This document shows positions 50,640 to 59,393 of a stretch of 64,000 nucleotides of DNA, piece by piece (within the stretch, counting starts at the first letter, position 1; each line of letters starts with the position of its first letter). Source of the DNA: Blasia pusilla (Eukaryota > Marchantiophyta > Marchantiopsida > Blasiales); contig CM114273.1 of the NCBI GenBank assembly GCA_050084515.1, positions 21,328,001 through 21,392,000 on the forward strand, written 5' to 3'. Position numbers and translations under genes: made by a program. Below the pieces are notes generated by a model. That model made no database searches. It was not told where the DNA came from and saw only the letters and a program-made list of their open reading frames with translations.

Positions 50640-51525
50640 AACTCTTCTATTGCTACCCAAGCATCTACTTCATGTTCTCCAGTTCTCTGAAATTTCGGAC
50701 TCCTTCTTAGGTCTTAAACAACTGTTCTTCTCATCGACTTCTCTTCCTACAATCTTTGATAAGATGACCTAGCTTACCACAATAAAAGCATTTGAAGGCT
50801 TTTCTTGGAAATTTCTTCTTGACATTTGAACTGTAATCCTGATTTCTACCTCTCTGTACGTTGGCAGTAAATGTTGCGTCACTTCCCTCTCTTGCTTTGA
50901 AGCGCATTTCCTCTTCTACAACATTGCACTAAATTGTTCAAAAGTAAGCGGCGTGGGTCTTACTTGAGTATTGATCTGATGACAAACTGTCATACCTTGG
51001 AGGCAAAATCCTTATGCACCGGCGTGCCAAATCTTCGCTAGACTTTGAAATTCCCACGGACGCCATCTGATCTTGAAGATTCTTGATCCTTGTTAAAAAT
51101 TGCTCCGCGCTTTCTTCTTCTGAAAATTTCTCGGACGTAAGCTGATTCTCCAGATTCTGAATCCGAGTCTCATTCCTCGTTTCATACTGATTCTTCAAAA
51201 TGTTCCACGCCTCAGCAGCAGTGGTTGTATGTTGAATGAGAGTCATGACAGAATCAGTTACATTCGTGACAATCGCATATAGAGCATCAGCGTTTCTGCG
51301 TCTCCATGCCAATAATACAACAGGATCGATATCCCTAGATGAAGATGAACTTGCAGAACTCAAACTAGCTTGTGGATTTGAATCGACCCCTATGGCCGTT
51401 TCCCAAATCTCAAATGATTCGAGAACAGTTCTCATTTTGAACTTCCACAACGTATAGTTAGACCCATCTAGCTTCCCTTCACCCAGCGGAGGAGGGCGAG
51501 CACGAACTGACGAAGAAGTAGCCAT
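50640..51525 (-). pseudogene. copia-B gag
   Basis: Starts at a natural ATG (51,525) with LDGSNYTLWKFKMRTVLESF, the gag signature of Ty1/copia (UBN2/DUF4219). It continues NILKNQYETRNETRIQNLEN and SAEQFLTRIKNLQDQM to a stop at 50,938. After a small frameshift the zinc knuckle CFYCGKLGHLIKDC follows at about 50,750-50,790. The product would form the virus-like particle shell. One frameshift separates capsid and nucleocapsid parts. Confidence 0.88.
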
Positions 51526-51586
51526 CTCTCAAGATTTTGTGCAAACACACTAGATCGCTTGGATACAAAATCTTTGGAAAAACCTC

Positions 51587-51597
51587 GCTCGATACCA
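51587..51597 (-). promoter_or_regulatory. Primer-binding site of copia-B
   Basis: Minus strand TGGTATCGAGC immediately after the 5' LTR end (...TCTCACA). It resembles the initiator-Met tRNA 3' end with small changes. Confidence 0.8.
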
Positions 51598-52050
51598 TGT
51601 GAGAAAGCAGAAAGTGACTAAATCACTGAAATCTTTACAAAAACTTAGAGATACAAAGTGGCCTAGTCCGTCCGTGCGCTCACAGAAGAGCTTTGATGGA
51701 ACCTGAACTGGGAGATAACTCGACATACGAGAATGCGCTACCGCTGCGGCTCCCGACTATTTGACCACTCGGGAAAACTAGGGTTTTTACCTATTTTTCT
51801 TCGTTTCTATTAATAAAAAAATTTTGCCCTAGGCTGAGCCCCCGGACCCCCGCAACGCATCAGGGTGCCCCGCACCCTGATGCAATATAGGGTTAGATAA
51901 ACCAAGTAACGCTACTCCGTAAACCACCTACGTCATATTACTATGACTCCTTCGACGTCTAAGTCGGAACCATCAATCTAGGCTTCTCCTCATACAAGGG
52001 GGCCGATCAAATCAATGGTGCTCAGAGGAGTGGATGTTGAGAATCCAATA
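51598..52050 (-). repeat. copia-B LTR, right (5' LTR in element orientation)
   Basis: 453 bp, TGTGAGAAAGCAG to GAGAATCCAATA, matching 46,996-47,488. Contains the same perfect 12-bp hairpin at 51,857-51,883. TSD GTCCT follows at 52,051-52,055. Confidence 0.92.
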
Positions 52051-53317
52051 GTCCTGGGATACAAGTGGCTCCTCTGGCCGATTGTAGATGGGGATCAAAA
52101 ATGTTGGCGAATTCGAGAGCCTTGGCCCCCCCCTAGGTACACCATAACGATCCCATGTTACCTGATTTGAGTCCCACCGCCTTCCTCGGCAGTATACCTT
52201 GTACGCTCTGCAATGTGACACCCATCTAGTATCAATATGTGCTGTGTCCCCGGTAATACCATTATGGCAATCGCACAGGTAGTAGGAATTCAACACGTCT
52301 GAGAGAAGAAAAGAAGCCTACGCCTGCCTTTACGAGTTGAGGAGAAGGTGCCAAGGGAAGAAGCCCGCCAGACTGCCTCTTAAGTTGGACCAACAGGGAA
52401 AGAGTCCGACCAGGCAACTTGTCGGAATCCGACAGGTTGCCTGGAAGTGGTAAAAAGGTGCTGTCGTCAAAAAGTGAAAACTTGCAAGTAGGAGAAATCC
52501 GACGGTTTGCAAAATAGAAGTCCGCGGAGTTCATAGACGATCGCATTCGAAAAGAAAAAAAATGTTAAGCAAACTTTTACAAGCACCACCATCGTTCAAA
52601 AAAATCATCTCCTTTATATCATCCAAAAAAAGCTCGAAACTGTACGTTTGATCTATTCTATGAAATCTTTTGCCTCATCATCAAATAGCTCCCTACTCCA
52701 AACGCTGCAGTCAAGCTGGGTCCTTGAGTTCTTTGAACTCACTTGTCATCGTCCGAGAGCTCTTGCAAAATTACTTTCGGCCTTGCCCTCCCGATTTTTG
52801 GAATCGTTGGAAGTGACGATGGAGTCACTACCAAGGGTGGGTCTGGAACCGGAGCTCTCGGCCGGTGGAGAGTTACGCCTAACGAGCCTTTCAGATTCGC
52901 CTTTGCCTACTTGCAAAGGTCAAGCGATTCTGCCTTCCTCGAGGCAGAATGTTCTGCCACTCTGCCAGCGCCTTTGATACTTGCCCCTGAAAGTCCCACT
53001 AAGTCGAACACCAAGTCACCCGGCCTTGAGCAAAGCTCGATGAGCGTTTTCATCAGGGCTGGCGACTTTTCCCTTCCTCCCAGAAGTGGGGTACTGTCTT
53101 GCATGGAAATTCCCGGGGGGGAATTGTACAAACTATCTAAGTTGTACCCATCTGAGCATGGATCCACAAGATCCTGGATCTTGAACATCTGGAAATTGTG
53201 CTCGGGCGAACGGGCAAAGACACGAGGGAGTGGTCCATCTGTAAATCAGCACGTTGGAAACAATGTCAGCAACTAAAGAAGTCGGCTTGAGAACATTTTC
53301 AATTACTGACTTTGGAT

Positions 53318-53601
53318 CAACCTGTCGGAGTCCGACGGGTTGTTTTGTCTCGGACCAACCCATCGCCTTCCGACGGGTTGGTCAGGGACTAAAACAACCC
53401 GTCGGGCTCCGTTGTTTTTTTCCGGAAACACTGGGAAAAACCAAAAGCAATTGCAACCCGTCGGGTTCCGACGGGTTGCAGGTACACCGCGGTTTTCCCT
53501 GTGTATGTGGGAAAGATGCAACCCGTCGGAAACCGACGGGTTGCTCTCAGCCGAGCATGGGCTGCTCTAAGCCAGCAACCCGTCGCCTTCCGGAGGGTTG
53601 C
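53318..53601. repeat. 25-bp palindrome cluster in intron 3 of the methyltransferase-like gene
   Basis: Five near-complete copies start at 53318, 53356, 53454, 53519 and 53577, plus a truncated one at about 53,396. The consensus is CAACCCGTCGGA, one or a few central bases, then TCCGACGGGTTG. They lie between exons 3 and 4 and none enters an exon. The centre varies (GGGTTCC, GGAAACC, GCCTTCC) while the outer arms are kept. Confidence 0.9.
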
Positions 53602-55748
53602 TCACGGACAAAAAAAACGGAGATTGACACTCATTATACTCACTCAACGGAGATGAACACTCATTATACACATCATTAAAATATAATTGAAATTATAGTA
53701 TAGGAATTGAGCCTTACCCGAATCTGACTCTTCGCGGATCGGAGTGGGTACTCGTTTTTTATGATCCACGATTGCGCCGTCCTCCACTTTAGCGACCTCT
53801 TGACGCACTGGAGGTTGAAGAGCTCGTCCTCGCTCACTCCAGTCAACACCAAGAAGCAGCCCCTGTCACTCAGATAGGCGTCTGCAAAGGAGAACAATAG
53901 TGCAATTTGGTCATAAGAGGGCGGCACATTCCACTCAGGTACCTCGTCCGACGGATTCTCGCCCCAAAGTCGCAACCCCGAGGGCAGATCGGCGATCAAG
54001 AGATCCACCACAACCTCTTCGACCACTCCATTCACCGTCCAGGCAGCGTGCCCGTTTTGTTGGAGCTTCCGTCCCACCGTCGTCAATTTATCGATGGCTG
54101 GTGTCGACGCTTGAGAACTGAAGCTCTTTAGCTCATCCAGTAAAGGAGTGAACTGAAGGAGGACGCTTGTCCGGGTCGTTGTTTGTTTGTGTCTTCCCAA
54201 GGATGATGGACCGTATTCTCCTTGGGACAACCCTGGCACCTCTCGCTTCCGCTTCTCCCGAGTCTGCAGACGGCTTGTCGGGGTCTCTATTACCTCACAC
54301 TCTGGTGGGGTTTTTTTTGCCAAGGACCTGGTCCAACCCTCTCTCCCCGCTCGCCTGGACGATTCCGCCTCTGGCCTTGAATCTTCAGCCTCTCTTTGGG
54401 AAGACTTGGCCTCTGAATTTTTCCCTCCCCTCGCCTTGCCTTTGAGACCCGCTGTGGATTTGTCTTTGGCTGTACGGACCTTGGAAGCCAACTCACATGT
54501 CTCGTGGGCCTGCTCTTCTGCATCTCCTCCGAAGAAGTCTTCAGGCTGGACAAAATTGGGGATGTCGTCTTGTCCTGAGGCCACTGCATCATGAAGCACT
54601 CGTAAATCCTTATCGGTGATGTCTTCAGGGTCGTTGAAGTCGAGCTAAATGGGGCAATTCTCCACCTCCCAATCGGACATGTGCTGCCCCATCTCCATGT
54701 CGTACATGGAGAATGTCTCTGCATCCGGCGGCGAAGCCCACAATTTCAAGGCTACCGGTAATTTTCCCCACGTACCTGCATTCTTACACTGGACGAGGTA
54801 TTTGAAGACCATCCGTTGGGCAGCTTTTAGTCGAACAGAATCGGCCGTCTGCTCCTGTAGATCTCGCTTCTTCTTCGCTTGATCCCGTTTGTTCCCCTCT
54901 ACTTCTTCATCAAGCTTTGCCTGAGGGAGGACGCAAACCTTGAACATGGTCTTGAATCCTGGGTTTTTGGTTGGCTTGTCCCGGATGTCGTCGAGCCAAA
55001 CCTCGAAATCTCCAGAACTTTCAAGGTTTGCTTCATCCGGGATGGGCTCTAATCTTTTGAGCTCCGCTTGCAGACCGTCCAGCACGGACTTCCCGATAAC
55101 CCGCAACGCGTCCCAGAATGACCATTCGCGTAGCCAGTGGGAGATCACTGGATCGGACACACCCGGAGGATGGTATGCCGCCCCCTTCTCGGCCTCTGAG
55201 CCCTCGAGACTGATTTTCATTAGTCGGATCCTCCTAAACTTGCTTATGCCGGACAACGCAAACCGATGCACGCGATCCAGGGACACTTTCTCCCCAATCC
55301 AACCATGCGGATCTTCATCCCTTTTCCGCTGGCACTTGATAATCGCCTTCAGCTCCTTGTAGAACTCCAGACCAAGTTCGAGGTTGAGAATGCTGATGTA
55401 TTGCTGCATCTTGCTCGCCGTGTATTTCGTTGCTGCAGATACTGCAGCTTGGATGAATTTTGCGCGCTCAGACGCAGATACCTTCTCCCTCCGCTCCAGC
55501 TCCAGTGTAGCGCTTTTCTTCGCGGCCTGTATCTTCGACCAGCAAAGGATGGTTACGGCTGCATCTTGGGAAATAAACTTATTTGCCCAATCTGAGCACC
55601 CTTTGGAAGCATCTGATTGACAAGGGCATCGCCCAAGAACCCCTTGTACTATCCCGGGTGCGTCGTAAGCACCTTCCTCACCCGATCGCAGTCCTGGATC
55701 CAGTGGTGGGTGACATTCCCCTCCGATACAATCCTGCACATCCAAACT

Positions 55749-56700
55749 CAACCCGTCAGGAAATTACATGGGTTCCTGCAACCCGTTGGACTCCGACGGG
55801 TCGTCATAGCTCAAGGTCGGATTCTAGCAACGAGCTAAATGATGCAACCCGTCTGAGTCCGACGGATTGCATTCACATTTGTGAATGCCTGGTTTCAACC
55901 CGTCGAACTCCGACGGGTTGTCAGATAGTACGTATCAAACGTGAACATAGCAACCCGTCGGAGTCCGACAGGTTGCGCAAGTGAATGGAAACTTGCAATT
56001 TGACGCAAAATTTGCTAAACCAACTTCCGAACGCAACCCGTCGGACTCCGACGAGTTTATTTCGGCCAAAAACAGTTTCGAGTCAAGCAGCCCGTCGGAC
56101 TCCGACGGATTGCATTCAGATTTGCTAATGCCTGGTTTCAACCCGTCAGACTCCGACGGGTTGTGCAACTGAACATACTAACGTGAACATAGCAACCCGT
56201 CGGAGTCCGACAGGTTGCGTAATTGAATGTAAACTTGCAAATTGACGTGAAATTTGGGGAACCAACTTCCGAATGCAACCCGTTGGACTCCGACGGGTTG
56301 ATTTCGGCCAAAAACAGTTTCGAGGCAAGCAACCCGTCGCTTTGGGGAAAAAACCTTCTAAACCTGCAGTCAGTCGAACAACTCGTCGGAGTCCGACGAG
56401 TTGCATTCTTCAAAAAACATCGTGACAAGGCGGCGAGTCGAGCAACCCGTCGGACTCCGACGGTTTGCTTTGGGCCAAAAACTAATTAAATCTATGGTCA
56501 ATCGAACAACTCGTCGGAGTCCAACGAGTTGCATTCTTTTAAAAACATCCGAAAAAGCGTGGAGTCGAGCAACCCGTCGGAGTCCGACGAGTTGCTTTCG
56601 GCAAAAAAAAACCTAACCCATTCATCAATCGAGCAACTCGTTGGAGTCCAACAAGTTGCGTAAGTGTTAAAGCATCCCAACAACCGTCCCGACGAGTTGC
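55749..56700. repeat. Dense palindrome array in intron 2, with a 242-bp higher-order repeat
   Basis: About 17 full or partial copies of the 25-bp palindrome are spaced 30-85 bp apart across nearly the whole intron between exons 2 and 3. A segment of about 242 bp carrying four palindromes is repeated in tandem: 55,940-56,181 and 56,182-56,420 share CGTGAACATAGCAACCCGTC, then AACTTGCAA.TTGACG, CCAACTTCCGAA and TTTCGGCCAAAAACAGTTTC in order. Some copies changed both arms together: 56379-56403 is CAACTCG.../...CGAGTTG, and 56634-56658 has two paired changes. It looks CRISPR-like in layout, but spacers are not unique and no cas gene exists. Confidence 0.92.
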
Positions 56701-57914
56701 GTAAGTGTTAAAGATACTCACGTGTTCATGGCATGCATTGCCATCTCCACCGTCGCCATGTGATGAGGAAATGGGTGAAGGACCACTGCCTTCACGCAGA
56801 AATGTGCCTCCAATGAGTTGGGCCGCTCCTCCGCAAACTTGGTCCATGCCATGAACCTGTGATTTCCATCCCAGATGAAGAAATGCAGATTCCTCATCCA
56901 GCTGAATTCCGTGCCCTCAACTTGCCTTCTGAAATCCTGGTCTCGCATCCTCCAGAATGTGTCGAGCTTTTCCAAGTCCTCCTCCGTAACCAGAGCTTGG
57001 GTTCCATGCTCGTCGTAAGGCTGAACATAGAAGGGAGGAAAGCTATCAACGTAGGATGCTGTCGCCGCCAATTGTTTAAGCTTCGCGATGTCCTCGTCAG
57101 ACTGAATTTTGCGGACGTATTCCATTGTCCGCAATCGGCAGAGTGGAATCCTCGGGGCGTTGTGGCCCTCCATGAGTGCCATCTGCTTTACCACCTGTCA
57201 GAACCGGGACAAGATGAATAAGCTACACTGAATTCCCAATGAATTGCAATTCACATAATTCAAAAAACCCAGATCCTCTCTTACCCGCTCGAAAATGGGG
57301 TCGGTTTCTTGACCAGCTAACTTGTCTGAGACAGAAGCTGGCAAATCGACTGGGAACTCATCGATCCGATAGAGGTCGATGTCCTCCGCCGGGCTTGGAG
57401 TCGAGAATGACCGCTCTCCGGCTTCTTCGGCCATGTCCACCATCCCCACGCTGACGGTCCTCATGACCTCGTCGTCATCGATTTCAACTTCTGGCGTTTC
57501 CACTATGTTGATTTTGTCCCCGGACTTCATGGGGGAAATTTCCCGCATCTCAACACTTGCGGTTGGACGGGCAGGGCTATCGTCAATGGCTATTGCTTTT
57601 TCCCTCCTCGCTTTAGCCAATTCTGCCCTCCTCACCGACGCGTCCAGACGCTTCTTTTCTCTCTTTTCGTCGGCGATCCTATTCTTCAATGCCTGCGACG
57701 TCTCAGCCTCTGCGTTTTGTTTATCTAGCGCCTCTTGAACACGTCTCGCAAGAAGCACTTGGTTGTGCATCTCCGCTTCCCTTTCCCGCTCCTCGATTTC
57801 CTGCTGCCTAATTTCATTCGCCGAACGAGGCCTAGGAGATGCTGACGCAGGAGTCCTAATGGACTTCGGAGTGAAGCTCCCACACTTGTTGGCTTGTGAT
57901 TTTTTCCTCGTCAT

Positions 57915-58205
57915 TTTTTCCGGAAATGCCTCCACCTATGTCCACAACGAATCCCTTAATCAGTCGCCTTGCTGATGTCGAGATGGGGAGCTCGAATCGC
58001 CTTGATGGGTAGCTCGAATCGTCCCGCGATCGTTCAGTCGAACCGTCTCGCTGTCATTCGGTCGAACCGTCTCGCTCTCGTTCCCTCCTATCGACTCGCG
58101 ATGTGTCGCCGTGTGAAACGCCCCTTCGTATCTGATCAGCTGCTGCGCGGGAGAGTGAGGAATGAAGATCGCGAAATGAGAAACCGGAAATGAGCGATTT
58201 CTGAC
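57915..58205. other. 5' region of the methyltransferase-like gene
   Basis: Non-coding. A 17-bp motif of the type TCGAATCG/TCGAACCGTCTCGC recurs four to five times at 57,985-58,080, a local minisatellite just upstream of the start codon. The promoter is expected here, but no TATA box stands out on the minus strand. Confidence 0.45.
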
Positions 58206-58840
58206 CTATTTATACTTTTCTAGGCTTTGGGCTGACCGTTGGGTCCCGTCATCCTTTCGACGGCAACGTGCCGGAGGTTACGGAAGTCCGGACATGAAAA
58301 ATGGCAACCCGTCGGTCTCCGAAGGGTTGCTCGCGCACGTGGCGACGTACCTAGGATGGCGGAGGCGCGCAACTTGTCCAAGATACTTTTCTAGCCTTTG
58401 GGCTGACCGTTGGGTCCCGTCGTCCTTTCGACGGCAACGTGCCGGAGGTCACGGAAGTCCGGACGTGAAAAATGGCAACCCGTCGGTCTCCGACGGGTTG
58501 CTCGCGCACGTGGCGACGTACCTAGGATGGCGGAGGCGCGCAACTTGCCCAAGATACTTTTCTAGCCTTTGGGCTGACCGTTGGGTCCCGTCGTCCTTTC
58601 GACGGCAACGTGCCGGAGGTTACGGAAGTCCGGACGTGAAAAATGGCAACCCGTCGGTCTCCGACGGGTTGCTCGTGCACGTGGCGACGTACCTAGGATG
58701 GCGGAGGCGCGCAACTTGTCGGACTCCGACGGGTTGCCATTTTTCACGTCCGGACTTTCGTAACCTCCGGCACGTTGCCGTTGAAAGGACGACGGGACCC
58801 AACGGTCAGCCCAAAGGCTAGAAAAGTATCTTGGGCAATC
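58206..58840. repeat. Three ~170-bp tandem units plus an inverted unit
   Basis: Units begin at about 58,214, 58,384 and 58,555 (TACTTTTCTAG, GGGCTGACCGTTGGGTCCCG, TTTCGACGGCAACGTGCCGG, then the palindrome, then CGCACGTGGCGACGTACC). They are almost identical. From 58,735 to 58,837 most of the unit recurs in reverse complement (GGACGACGGGACCCAACGGT, CAGCCCAAAGGCTAGAAAAG). A transcript through the junction could fold into a long hairpin. A plus-strand ORF across the array only reflects the lack of stops in the repeat. Confidence 0.9.
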
Positions 58841-59225
58841 CGTCGGAGACCGTTGGGTTGCACGCTTCCCTCATCAAGGGTTAAGAACGCGGGCTTCCCG
58901 TGCAAGTCGTCGGAGTCCGGTTGGCTGCACCACAAGGCGAGGCCCTTGCGCAACCCGTTGGAGGGCGACGGGTTGCACGCCTCGCCGTCTTTGGGCAAAT
59001 AGGTGAGGCACCCGCAGAACTCGTCGGGAACAGACGGTTTGCACGCCTCGGGCATCTTCGGGCAAGAAGGAGCGGTATCCGAGCAACTCGTCGGAGAACG
59101 ACGGGTTGCTCGCTTCGACAATGTTTGGCAGAAGCGTGCAACCTGTCCAAAGCCGACGGGTTGCAGGCTTCGGTTAGCTTCGGGTAATTTTTGAGTTACC
59201 AGGACTCCGACGGGTTCCAAGTGTG
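58841..59225. repeat. Diverged palindrome copies between the two divergent genes
   Basis: Copies with more mismatches start at about 58,904, 58,950, 59,017, 59,083 and 59,139, each followed by a GCACGCCTC/GCTCGCTTC-type spacer, so the unit is roughly 60-65 bp. Examples: CAACTCGTCGGAG...CGACGGGTTG and CAACCCGTTGGAG...CGACGGGTTG. They are non-coding. Confidence 0.85.
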
Positions 59226-59393
59226 ATGCGCAACCCTCTGCTTCCCAAATCCAGTAACATATTGCAACAGAATTGGATCCATTGTGTCAGACAATGTCAC
59301 CCACCGAATTCATCTTGTCAGGAGTATCTGTTTTCCTATTCACTATAAATTAAAAATTCTCATTCTCAATCTCCTCCCGTTGGAAGCTTCGGA

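Larger units (their letters stand above)
46996..52050 (-). mobile_element. Full-length Ty1/copia retrotransposon (copia-B)
   Basis: Two long direct repeats flank gag-pol on the minus strand, with a PBS (51,587-51,597) next to the right LTR and a polypurine tract (47,489-47,497) next to the left LTR. The 5-bp target duplication GTCCT is at 46,991-46,995 and 52,051-52,055. Gag, protease (DAWVLDSGASRHMTNH at about 50,560, active site intact), integrase, RT and RNase H are all present in copia order. Several frameshifts (after gag, inside integrase, after RT) prevent a full polyprotein. The LTRs still agree closely by eye, so it inserted relatively recently. Confidence 0.93.
52539..57914 (-). pseudogene. 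ParB/Srx-like domain + amino-methyltransferase-like protein, spliced, decayed
   Basis: Exons on the minus strand: 57914-57285 (ATG), 57194-56722, 55733-53718, 53238-52743 and probably 52639-52539. Borders are GT...AG and phases agree between exons. Exon 1 is a Glu/Arg/Lys-rich coiled coil (EIRQQEIEEREREAE). Exon 2 reads like a ParB/sulfiredoxin fold: PRIPLCRLRTMEYVRKI, FPPFYVQPYDE, then FFIWDGNHRFMAWTKFAEE, where DGNHR matches the catalytic/CTP-site box. Exon 3 has ~300 unassigned residues, then EEVVVDLLIADLPSGLRLWG and SDRGCFLVLTGVSE, the place and shape of motif IV of beta-class N4/N6 amino-methyltransferases (normally DPPY; here DLPS). Exon 4 has SPALMKTLIELCSRPGDL then VFDLVGLSGASIKGAGR, motif X plus motif I (normally DPFAGSGT). 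Three in-frame stops, all TAG (about 55,652; 54,645-54,647; 52,907-52,909), and frameshifts near 55,570 and 53,820 imply a pseudogene. The degraded tetrad suggests loss of catalysis. Confidence 0.7.

Noticed and set aside
52743-53276. 177-residue plus-strand ORF
   Set aside because: It is antisense to exon 4 of the methyltransferase-like gene, whose minus-strand frame carries recognisable motif X/I.
54187-54594. Long plus-strand ORFs opposite exon 3
   Set aside because: Shadows of the minus-strand coding frame: Pro/Ser/Leu-rich translations without domains.
55749-56700. CRISPR array (25-bp repeats with spacers of about 25-60 bp)
   Set aside because: The repeat is a full palindrome, copies diverge, spacers recur in a 242-bp higher-order repeat, no cas gene is present, and the array lies in an intron of a plant gene.
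52539-57914. Bacterial contamination or plasmid origin for the ParB-like gene
   Set aside because: Spliceosomal borders with agreeing phases, an adjacent plant transposase and a copia insertion in a related copy all argue for nuclear plant DNA.
58294-58821. 175-residue plus-strand ORF
   Set aside because: It is read through near-identical 170-bp tandem units that happen to lack stops; the peptide repeats itself and has no domain.
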